A stretch of 24,813 nucleotides of DNA from Prevotella sp. UBA746 (lineage in GTDB: Bacteria; Bacteroidota; Bacteroidia; Bacteroidales; Bacteroidaceae), in NCBI GenBank assembly GCA_002298545.1, contig DBKQ01000058.1, positions 1-24,813 on the forward strand, in the 5' to 3' direction. The notes under the pieces were generated by a model, which saw only the letters and a program-made list of their open reading frames with translations, had not been told where the DNA came from and ran no database searches. Shown piece by piece: positions 1 to 7,251 of the stretch (position 1 is its first letter; each line of letters opens with the position of its first letter). A program made the translations under genes and the position numbers.

Positions 1-70
1 CTTGAGAGCATGAGGCAAGTGTCAGACTAAAAAATGCGACACCTGCAATCAATGAAAATTTTGTTTCCAT
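1..70 (-). CDS. Lipoprotein, N-terminal fragment (cut by window edge)
   Basis: Reading the minus strand from the ATG at 70-68 gives METKFSLIAGVAFFSLTLAS followed by C-S-Q and then the window edge. This is a short charged start, a hydrophobic core and an LxxC-type lipobox (T-L-A-S-C, Cys at residue 21), which is the signature of a signal-peptidase II substrate. A stop codon lies seven codons upstream, so this ATG is the first possible start. The gene begins 72 bases after the stop of the DUF3244 gene and I see no promoter or terminator between them, so co-transcription is likely. Only 23 residues are visible; the mature function cannot be judged. The signal peptide is seen directly; that the frame continues as a real gene is inferred. 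Confidence 0.6.
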   Translation of the reverse strand, partial: METKFSLIAGVAFFSLTLASCSQ

Positions 71-142
71 ATCATTTTGCTTTAATTGTTAATATTGGAT
101 TTAATCGAAAAAAAGTCTCGATGAAACCGTGGATTTTTGAAT

Positions 143-505
143 TTATTCTTCAAAATAACCGCTCAAGTGTCTGCGGTCATAATAAAGGTCAATTGTACTC
201 TTCTCGCCTTCACCATCTATACTCGGAACATAGATTGTTGTCTCGTTTGGACCTATTGTCTGGGTTGAATGGTGTATCACATTACCGAACTGGTCGCGAA
301 TTACGACATCTACATCATTAATAAGTGAATCACAAGAGAGATTTACATCATCACCGTCGGAGGTAACATTGGGAACCGCATTAGGATGACCGGAATGCCA
401 ATCTGTCCCATGCCTATGTATCCAAGAAACAGGTTTTTCACTTGCATACACAAACTGGATATAAAAAAGGCTCAAACAAACAATAATAAAACTTTTTGCT
501 TTCAT
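143..505 (-). CDS. Secreted DUF3244-family protein
   Basis: This 120-residue protein begins with a typical Sec signal peptide (residues 1-22, hydrophobic core IIVCLSLFYIQFVY, probable cleavage after Y-A-S or V-Y-A). The remaining ~98 residues show the beta-rich pattern of DUF3244 proteins of Bacteroidales: a VNLSCDSLINDVDVVIRD segment, then GNVIHHS and a closing LSGYFEE. Members of this family have an immunoglobulin-like beta-sandwich and no established activity. The protein is probably periplasmic or outer-membrane exposed. The gene lies between the TPR/HTH gene upstream and the lipoprotein start downstream, all on one strand, so these may be expressed together. Family assignment is by pattern, from memory of the family. 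Confidence 0.7.
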   Translation of the reverse strand: MKAKSFIIVCLSLFYIQFVYASEKPVSWIHRHGTDWHSGHPNAVPNVTSDGDDVNLSCDSLINDVDVVIRDQFGNVIHHSTQTIGPNETTIYVPSIDGEGEKSTIDLYYDRRHLSGYFEE

Positions 506-533
506 ATATATGTATATTTTGAATTATCGCTTG

Positions 534-541
534 CAAATATA
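534..541 (-). promoter_or_regulatory. Possible -7 element of the DUF3244 gene
   Basis: The minus strand reads TATATTTG, a match to the Bacteroidetes -7 consensus TAnnTTTG, 28 bases upstream of the start codon. No convincing -33 TTTG lies at the expected ~20-base distance; in an AT-rich gap a chance match is quite possible. Confidence 0.35.
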
Positions 542-601
542 TAAAAGAAAGCAAAATAGTCTTATATTATACAGTTCAATTTTTGTTCAATTTTACTTCA
601 T

Positions 602-619
602 GGGGGGGGGGAAAAAAAA
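602..619. repeat. G10/A8 homopolymer tract
   Basis: The plus strand has ten G followed directly by eight A. It lies in the gap between the end of the TPR/HTH gene (660) and the start of the DUF3244 gene (505), about 60 bases upstream of the candidate -7 element. Such tracts are prone to length change by slipped-strand mispairing and are also common sites of sequencing error. No terminator hairpin was found in the same gap. Confidence 0.8.
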
Positions 620-659
620 GTTGTTCAACAAATATTCAATTTTCGTTTTAAAACACTGT

Positions 660-2303
660 CTATAAGGACCTTATATATTTGTCAAAATCTTTTGCTGTTC
701 CGTCTTTCCCTGTCATTTTTCTGTACATTTTTTGTCTTGACATGGATATTGTACTTGGTTGACGACACATTATTACTGCGATATCAGCATTAAAAAAACC
801 TATTTTTATAAGCATGCATATCTTAAAATCATGCTCACTTAGAGGATATTTCTGATATACACGATCCTTAAAACCTGGAGTAACACTTTCTATAGTATCA
901 CGTATTTCCGTCCAATCTATATCTGTAATTTTTTCTTTTGTATCAAGACGTAAACGTATAATATCATAAACATGAACTAAAGAACGTTCTTCTGAATTTT
1001 GATTACAGCTTGTATTTTCATTGTTACACTGTTTCTGTGAACAAACATCCGTATACATTTTTTCCAAATGTTCGCATAAAGATTCATAGTCTGCTATTTT
1101 TTTCTTTCTTTTATTATCCAAATAAATAAAAAAAAGCAATGGAAACAACAATAACAGAACAATTATTATAAATGTATATTTCATGGTACCATGCTCTATT
1201 TCCAACTTGCTGAGTTCCTTTTCCCGTAAGTTGTAATTATAAAGCGACTGCATTTTTGAAACAGCTTCTGATGATTCACTTACACTCAAAGAATCAGAAA
1301 CTTTCATATACTTTTTTATATACGGTAGTGCTGCATTAGCATTTCCTTTAGATACATAATAGTCAAGGACGTAACTTAAAACAGTCTGTTTTGAATAAAT
1401 ATTATCCAGATTCATAACTCTATAATAACAAGCATTCGCCGAATCTATTTTATTTGCATCCAAATATAACCTTACTGCAAGACAATAATATGGAGGTTTT
1501 AAACTTTCTGAAATTTCTATTTCTTTGGGGAAAATCTTGTTTGCGGAAGGCTTGTCTCCCTTTTCATAAAGCAATGAAGCAAGGACAAAAGATATTGTTG
1601 GCTGAATTCTTTTACATTCAACTGTCTCACACATCGTATATGCACGTTGCAACAGACTTATGCTTTTGTCTATTTCACCAAGATATTTATATGTTTGTGC
1701 AATATCCCGTAAACCATGAACCATATTCAATGTGTCTTTCAATATAGAGTCACAGGAATAGGACTTTTGATACATTTTTAGGGCATCTTCATACATGTCT
1801 TGATAAAGGAACAAGGTTCCGCTCTGACTGTACACCTTGCTCTTGAACGACAACGGCGTACTTTCATCCGATAAGTTCAAGGCTGTCTGGAAACATTTCA
1901 ATGCCTGTGGAGCATCGTTGTGCTCTACATAGTATTTGCCGAGATAATAACATGACTCTCTATGCTTGTCCCTATCTCTGCTATTCTCAAAGAAATCACA
2001 GACACGGAATATCGTACTGTCTTTCTGCGGTTCATACAGGTTATTGGCTGTCTTTATCTTCAGAAGGGCATAATACATGCGGTCGGCATCGCCGTCTAAA
2101 GAGCGTTCTGGCAACCGCTTCAGAAGTTTCAAGGCTCTGTCGGGACGGCTTTCGCTCAGCGAGTCTATGGAAGCAAGTTCCTTCGGGTATTGGTGGGACT
2201 GGAGATAAAGACACAATATCACAACGATAGCTATTGCCGCCACTGCCGAAGACAATGTCAGTACTATTTTCTGTTTACTCGAAAGTTCATGCAATATCAA
2301 CAT
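660..2303 (-). CDS. Membrane TPR protein with C-terminal helix-turn-helix (putative regulator)
   Basis: The 547-residue product has a hydrophobic segment at residues 13-35, a helical region at about 50-340 with several TPR-like repeats (for example around 117-143, 160-182 and 195-222), a second clear membrane segment at 375-396 followed by NKRKKK, and a C-terminal domain at about 440-547. The stretch around 487-530 (PLSEHDFKICMLIKIGFF, then IAVIMC and TISMSRQKMYRKM) resembles the LuxR-like helix-turn-helix found in Bacteroidales TPR regulators. Basic residues after the second segment predict the TPR part outside and the helix-turn-helix in the cytoplasm. This suggests a one-component sensor that links an envelope signal to transcription; the ligand is unknown. 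It starts 32 bases after the ATPase gene. The gene is strikingly AT-rich compared with the core genes. There is no in-frame alternative Met nearby. Confidence 0.75.
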   Translation of the reverse strand: MLILHELSSKQKIVLTLSSAVAAIAIVVILCLYLQSHQYPKELASIDSLSESRPDRALKLLKRLPERSLDGDADRMYYALLKIKTANNLYEPQKDSTIFRVCDFFENSRDRDKHRESCYYLGKYYVEHNDAPQALKCFQTALNLSDESTPLSFKSKVYSQSGTLFLYQDMYEDALKMYQKSYSCDSILKDTLNMVHGLRDIAQTYKYLGEIDKSISLLQRAYTMCETVECKRIQPTISFVLASLLYEKGDKPSANKIFPKEIEISESLKPPYYCLAVRLYLDANKIDSANACYYRVMNLDNIYSKQTVLSYVLDYYVSKGNANAALPYIKKYMKVSDSLSVSESSEAVSKMQSLYNYNLREKELSKLEIEHGTMKYTFIIIVLLLLFPLLFFIYLDNKRKKKIADYESLCEHLEKMYTDVCSQKQCNNENTSCNQNSEERSLVHVYDIIRLRLDTKEKITDIDWTEIRDTIESVTPGFKDRVYQKYPLSEHDFKICMLIKIGFFNADIAVIMCRQPSTISMSRQKMYRKMTGKDGTAKDFDKYIRSL

Positions 2304-2335
2304 CTCTATTTTTCGTTATTATCTATTTCCTTCTG

Positions 2336-4102
2336 TTATACCTCCTCGCACACCACCATCTCCGTGCCGTGGAAAACAACAACTATACGGTGAAGAGTGG
2401 TTGTCTTAACGGCAGACTTCACCATTTCCGTCTCAGCATAACGTTTTACCTGTTCGGTTGCCTGTTTCCTTAGCTCTTCAACTTTCGTTTCCGAATCCTT
2501 GCTCTTGGCATATTTCAATTCGATAATATAAGAATGAAGCATGTCGGAATAGATGTCGAGAAGCGGCATCATGAAGATGTCGGCATAACCCTCTTGGGTG
2601 TCACTCTCTGATATCGGACGGTAGAAACGGTTCTGACAGGTCATGGCGAGGGTGAAGCCATGAACGAAGTACTCGCCCTTCTGTTTGTCGCGCTGAGAGG
2701 AATAGCGGTGGATAGCATCTGCGATGTATTGGAAATATTCTTTCCACTGACCGCGATAGGCAAGACGGCTGCAGAGAGGACTCATCTCGTAGTTCTCAAA
2801 CGTGAGGTCGTTTTCTTTGTATGTATCCAACAGATAGCGGAATATCTGTTCGCGCACTACCTCGTTCGGGATAACAAACTTTGTGTCGCCTTCGTGGGTG
2901 CCGCCTATCGTAACCATACCGAAGTAATAGAGCAAACTTATGAAATTGTCCGGGTCGCCGATATTCTCAGCCGGGAAACCGGTCTTCAAGGTACCCGTGA
3001 TGTAGCCGTTGTTCACGAGGTTCTGGATTACGCTCGCATCATGGGCAAACTCCTTGTCGCGGCGGATAAGCATGCGGAGTTTGTTGTAGTCTACGCGGAT
3101 GTTTTCCTCTACCATATTTCTTGGCAAGCGTCCCTTGCTACCCACATAGTTGTCGATGAAATAGAGCACCATGTTGGAATTGTACATCGTGGTCTCACCA
3201 TAGGCATCCTCAGCAAAACAGTAGTTGTCGTACCATGGTTTCATTATCTCTATCAGTTCGTCAACGGTATATTTGTGAAGATTGCAGAAGTCGGTATAAT
3301 AGGTCAGCATGGCGCGAACTTCAGCTTCCGTGAAACCTACCATCTCGTTGAACTCGTAGTTTAGGGTATAGTTGGTACCGATGTTGAAGCCGCTCGTAAG
3401 GTCGTCCATCGTTACGGGACTTACACCCGTGACGAAGACGCGCTCTATTGAGGAATATGTGCCGGTCTTAACACTGTCGAAGAATAGGCGCAAGTAACCC
3501 GTACCGTGAGTCTCCTGACGATAAGCATCAAGACAACCCGGTTCGGCAAGTATTTTATTTGTAAAATGGTCGTACTCGTCGATGAAGAGATATATCTTCA
3601 AGCCAAGTTCCGAGCATACATCACAAAGATAGTCAAGTTGTTTTATAGCACCTGTACGCTTGTTCATCTCATCTTTTGTTTCAGGAGGCAAAAGGCGGGA
3701 ATATCTGTCGCAGAATGAACAGAAACGAATATTGCAATGGTCGTCAAGCCCTTGCTGATAGCTGTCGAGCGATGCATCAACGATAGAAAAATTTAGTATT
3801 ATCACGAGGTACTTGTTATGCTCCGGCGTTGGATGGTCGCCGATATAAAGTCCCTTGTAGAGCATGTCGAACTTGTCGGCATCGTTCACGTCGTAATAAT
3901 GCTGTAACATAGACATCGTGAGGCTCTTGCCGAAACGACGCGGACGGATAAAGAAGAAGAACTTGTTGGCACGCTCTATCTTCTCGATATAGTGGGTCTT
4001 GTCTACGTAGTAACAGTCGTCGCGACGTACTGCCACGAAGTTCATCATGCCGTATGGTATACGCTTGGGGTATCTTTTCTCGTTCTCTGTATTCTCTGCC
4101 AT
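2336..4102 (-). CDS. AAA-ATPase-like protein with PD-(D/E)XK nuclease-like domain
   Basis: The 588-residue protein matches the AAA-ATPase_like (PF09820) plus PDDEXK_9 (PF08011) architecture that is abundant in Bacteroidales. The N-terminus has the usual KRIPYGMMNF opening and a VDKTHYIEKIE segment. The Walker A-like motif RPRRFGKS is at 53-60 and the Walker B-like YLFIDEYD at 171-178. A conserved VTGVSPV follows at 224-230. The C-terminal nuclease-like core shows GYADIF with D508 and IIELKYAK with E528 and K530, so the D...ExK residues are intact. Length is as expected for the family, with no sign of truncation. Cellular role is not established; mobility or defence functions have been suggested for relatives, but nothing here proves either. 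It has its own promoter-like sequence upstream. Confidence 0.85.
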   Translation of the reverse strand: MAENTENEKRYPKRIPYGMMNFVAVRRDDCYYVDKTHYIEKIERANKFFFFIRPRRFGKSLTMSMLQHYYDVNDADKFDMLYKGLYIGDHPTPEHNKYLVIILNFSIVDASLDSYQQGLDDHCNIRFCSFCDRYSRLLPPETKDEMNKRTGAIKQLDYLCDVCSELGLKIYLFIDEYDHFTNKILAEPGCLDAYRQETHGTGYLRLFFDSVKTGTYSSIERVFVTGVSPVTMDDLTSGFNIGTNYTLNYEFNEMVGFTEAEVRAMLTYYTDFCNLHKYTVDELIEIMKPWYDNYCFAEDAYGETTMYNSNMVLYFIDNYVGSKGRLPRNMVEENIRVDYNKLRMLIRRDKEFAHDASVIQNLVNNGYITGTLKTGFPAENIGDPDNFISLLYYFGMVTIGGTHEGDTKFVIPNEVVREQIFRYLLDTYKENDLTFENYEMSPLCSRLAYRGQWKEYFQYIADAIHRYSSQRDKQKGEYFVHGFTLAMTCQNRFYRPISESDTQEGYADIFMMPLLDIYSDMLHSYIIELKYAKSKDSETKVEELRKQATEQVKRYAETEMVKSAVKTTTLHRIVVVFHGTEMVVCEEV

Positions 4103-4140
4103 AACCTAACGATTATATTATCCGTTTTTATGATTTTCCG

Positions 4141-4171
4141 CAAAGTTATGGATTTTCCGTGAAAACACAAA
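4141..4171 (-). promoter_or_regulatory. Promoter of the AAA-ATPase gene
   Basis: On the minus strand TTTG (4171-4168) is followed after 19 bases by TAACTTTG (4148-4141), a full match to the Bacteroidetes -33/-7 consensus. The expected start of transcription is about 35 bases before the ATG at 4102. Confidence 0.6.
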
Positions 4172-4194
4172 GAAAAAGGGGAAAATACAGTATC

Positions 4195-4273
4195 TACCCT
4201 CACCATCCCTCACACTATCCCTCACCATCTGAAACACCGGTGTACATGGCGTTTCGAGACAAATGTGAGGGTA
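4195..4273. repeat. Dispersed repeat bounded by TACCCTCAC/GTGAGGGTA (copy 1)
   Basis: The 79-base unit starts with TACCCTCAC and ends with its exact complement GTGAGGGTA. Two further CCCTCAC copies sit in the left half, and a central palindrome ACACCGGTGT is at about 4234-4243. A second, similar unit is at 12891-12966. It lies between the infB terminator and the ATPase promoter. It looks like a small non-coding repeat family member; no open frame fits it. Confidence 0.6.
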
Positions 4274-4317
4274 AAAAAGCTGACAAATAAGACAAGAGAA
4301 AATATACGACGTGAAAA

Positions 4318-4348
4318 GGCTCCATCCGGAACGAATCCGGATGGAGCC
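4318..4348 (-). terminator. Rho-independent terminator of infB
   Basis: A perfect 13-bp stem (4318-4330 with 4336-4348, GGCTCCATCCGGA and complement) with a 5-base loop is followed on the minus strand by TTTT. It starts 41 bases past the infB stop codon and closes the rimP-nusA-infB operon. Confidence 0.85.
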
Positions 4349-4389
4349 CAATCATATTTAGAATTCTCACATAGTCAAAAGAATGTGAA

Positions 4390-7218
4390 TTACAGCTTCT
4401 GCTTTACCTCAATTTCTGTGAATGTCTCGATAACATCGCCAACCTGAATGTCGTTGAAGTTGACGAGAGAGATACCACACTCGAAGTTTACGCCGACTTC
4501 CTTGACGTCGTCCTTGAAACGCTTCAGGGCATTGATTTCGCCAGTGTGGACAACGATACCGTCGCGAACGAGACGAGCCTTGTCGCTGCGGTGAACCTTG
4601 CCCTCGGTAACGAAGGCTCCGGCAACAGTGCCGACCTTAGATATCTTATAGACTTCGCGAACCTCAACCTGTCCGGTAACGACCTCCTTGACAACCTTGT
4701 CGAGCATACCCTCCATAGCCGACTTGACATCCTCGATGGCATCGTAAATGATAGAATATGTATTGATTTCCACACCCTCCTGGTCGGCAAGTTTGCGGGC
4801 TGCCGATGAAGGACGTACCTGGAAACCTACGATAAGGGCATCAGATGCATCGGCGAGCGTTACGTCGCTCTCAGAAATCTGACCTACTGCCTTATAGATT
4901 ACATTAACCTTAATCTTCTCTGTAGAAAGCTTGATAAACGAGTCGCTCAATGCCTCGATACTACCATCTGTATCACCCTTAACGATAATGTTAAGCTCCT
5001 TGAATGAACCAAGTGCGATACGATGGCTAATATCACTAAGAGTCAAGCGCTTCTGAGTACGCAAGCCCTGCTCACGCTGAAGTTGCAGACGCTTGTTGGC
5101 AATGTCGCGAGCCTCCTGCTCAGAATCGAGCACGTGGAAAGCATCACCGGCAGTAGGAGCACCGTTCAGTCCGAGGATAGTAGCCGGTTCAGAAGGCTTA
5201 GCCTCCTCGATGCGCTGGTTACGCTCGTTGAACATAGCCTTGATACGTCCGTAGCTTGTACCGGCGATAACATTGTCGCCAACACGAAGAGTTCCGTTGC
5301 TTACAAGCACGGTAGATACATATCCCCTACCCTTGTCGAGCGACGACTCGATAACGCTACCCGTAGCCTTACGGTTAGGATTAGCCTTCAGTTCGAGCAT
5401 GTCAGCCTCGAGCAATACCTTCTCAAGTAGGTCGTCAACGCCTATACCTTTCTTTGCACTAATCTCCTGACACTGATACTTACCGCCCCACTCCTCAACA
5501 AGGAGGTTCATGTTGGCAAGGTCCTCACGTATCTTGTCAGGGTTAGCACCTGGTTTATCAATCTTGTTAATTGCAAACACCATCGGCACATTTGCTGCCT
5601 GTGCATGGGCGATAGCCTCCTTAGTGGTAGGCATCACGCTGTCGTCGGCAGCGATGATGATGATAGCGATATCGGTAACCTGGGCACCACGGGCACGCAT
5701 GGCGGTAAATGCCTCATGACCCGGAGTATCAAGGAAGGTGATGTGCCTGCCGTTCTGCAAAGTAACGTTGTATGCACCGATGTGCTGGGTAATACCTCCA
5801 GCCTCGCCGGCGATGACATTGGTATTGCGGATATGGTCGAGCAGAGAAGTCTTACCATGGTCTACGTGTCCCATCACTGTTACGATAGGGGCGCGCGGCA
5901 CGAGATCGTTCTCGTCGTCCGGTTCTTCGTTGATAGCCTCAGAAACCTCTGCGCTGACATATTCTGTTTTGAATCCGAATTCCTCGGCAACGAGGTTGAT
6001 GGTTTCTGCATCAAGACGCTGGTTGATAGACACCATGATGCCGACACTCATACAGGTTCCGATAACCTGATTTACAGAAACGTTCATCATGTTAGCAAGT
6101 TCGCTAACAGTAACGAATTCCGTAAGTTTCAGCACTTTGCTCTCAGCCTTTTCCTCGGCACGCTGCTCTTTCAGATGTTCCTGAACGGCATCGCGTTTCT
6201 CCTTACGGTATTTGGCACCCTTCTTGTTCTGTCCTTTGCTGGTAAGGCGTGCAAGCGTCTCTTTTACCTGGCGTGCTACATCCTCCTCACTAACTTCAAC
6301 AGGTTTCTGTCCGCCACGTTTGCGGTTTTTCTTTTTGTTGCTTCCGCCACCGTTTTTCTGTCCCTGCTGTCCGCCATTGTTCTGCTTTGCGGCAGCAGCG
6401 ATGTCAACCTTCTCCTTTGTGATACGCTGACGTTTCTTGCGCTCGCCGTTGCCGTTGCCATTATTGTTATGGTTCTTTTCCTCACGCTCTTTTCTGCGCT
6501 CTTCCTTGCTTTTCTTTTTAGGTCGAGTGCTCTGGTTAAGAGAGTCGAGGTCGATTTTGCCGAGCACGTTAACTTTCGGCGCTAGTTTTTTCTCGCTCTT
6601 CAGTGTGAAGACCTTCGAATCACGCTGCTCTGCAGTTTGCTGTGGCGCAGCTTTGGTATCCTCGTTCTTTACCTCAACAGGCTTCTCCTGTTTGCTGTTT
6701 TGAGCAGGCTGTGGCTTAGCCTCTGTCTTAGGAGCAGGACGATTTGCGTTCTGCACTGGTGCAGACTGCTGTGGTGCAGACTGTGTTGCCGGTTTTTCGG
6801 AATTATGCACTTTATCGTTATGTTGCGCTTTTGGCTGGCTCACGGCAGAAGCCTTCGCCTTCTTGTTGTCGGGCTTAGCAGAAGCAGCAGATTGCGCTGA
6901 CGGTTTCTTTCCCAGACTGTCGAGGTCGATTTTTCCTAACGGAGTATATTTCTGCGGCTGTCTTGGTTCATTAGAGCGTTCTGTCTTCTTGTCGCGCTTC
7001 TTGTCTTTTGGTTTTTTCTGGAGCAGCTTTTCAGCCTGTGAGCGTTCCTCTTTGTCAGACTTATACGCTTCCACGAGGGCTTTATACTGTCCTTCAGTAA
7101 GCTTAGAGTTAGGTCCTTCTGGAGCTTCCCCCAGCTCACTTCTCTTTTTTAGGAAATCAACTGCCGTTTGAAGTCCTATATTCAATTCACTAATTGCTTT
7201 GTTTAATCTGATGCTCAT
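4390..7218 (-). CDS. infB: Translation initiation factor IF-2
   Basis: This 942-residue GTPase brings initiator tRNA to the 30S subunit and promotes 50S joining. The N-terminus has an IF2N-like helix region (1-55), then a long low-complexity region (60-340) rich in K, Q, N, P and E, and a second IF2N-like part near 365-420. The G domain begins about residue 445: G1 GHVDHGKT at 450-457, G3 DTPGHEAF downstream and G4 NKID at 551-554. Domains II to IV follow to the C-terminus. The disordered part contains the peptide LGKIDLDSL twice (94-102 and 219-227). It is the last gene of the rimP-nusA-infB operon, 33 bases after nusA, and is followed by a strong terminator. Length is usual for Bacteroidales IF-2. 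Confidence 0.98.
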   Translation of the reverse strand: MSIRLNKAISELNIGLQTAVDFLKKRSELGEAPEGPNSKLTEGQYKALVEAYKSDKEERSQAEKLLQKKPKDKKRDKKTERSNEPRQPQKYTPLGKIDLDSLGKKPSAQSAASAKPDNKKAKASAVSQPKAQHNDKVHNSEKPATQSAPQQSAPVQNANRPAPKTEAKPQPAQNSKQEKPVEVKNEDTKAAPQQTAEQRDSKVFTLKSEKKLAPKVNVLGKIDLDSLNQSTRPKKKSKEERRKEREEKNHNNNGNGNGERKKRQRITKEKVDIAAAAKQNNGGQQGQKNGGGSNKKKNRKRGGQKPVEVSEEDVARQVKETLARLTSKGQNKKGAKYRKEKRDAVQEHLKEQRAEEKAESKVLKLTEFVTVSELANMMNVSVNQVIGTCMSVGIMVSINQRLDAETINLVAEEFGFKTEYVSAEVSEAINEEPDDENDLVPRAPIVTVMGHVDHGKTSLLDHIRNTNVIAGEAGGITQHIGAYNVTLQNGRHITFLDTPGHEAFTAMRARGAQVTDIAIIIIAADDSVMPTTKEAIAHAQAANVPMVFAINKIDKPGANPDKIREDLANMNLLVEEWGGKYQCQEISAKKGIGVDDLLEKVLLEADMLELKANPNRKATGSVIESSLDKGRGYVSTVLVSNGTLRVGDNVIAGTSYGRIKAMFNERNQRIEEAKPSEPATILGLNGAPTAGDAFHVLDSEQEARDIANKRLQLQREQGLRTQKRLTLSDISHRIALGSFKELNIIVKGDTDGSIEALSDSFIKLSTEKIKVNVIYKAVGQISESDVTLADASDALIVGFQVRPSSAARKLADQEGVEINTYSIIYDAIEDVKSAMEGMLDKVVKEVVTGQVEVREVYKISKVGTVAGAFVTEGKVHRSDKARLVRDGIVVHTGEINALKRFKDDVKEVGVNFECGISLVNFNDIQVGDVIETFTEIEVKQKL

Positions 7219-7251
7219 ACTTTATTATTTACCCTTCTTCTTTTCTGTTTT

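Noticed and set aside
2660..3364. 234-residue open frame on the plus strand
   Set aside because: It lies wholly antisense to the AAA-ATPase gene, which has intact motifs; the product resembles nothing.
4118..4351. 77-residue open frame on the minus strand in the infB-ATPase gap
   Set aside because: It runs through the infB terminator, the inverted repeat and the ATPase promoter and has no family pattern.
5605..6585. 326-residue open frame on the plus strand
   Set aside because: It is the antisense shadow of infB, produced by the lysine/glutamate-rich codons of IF-2.
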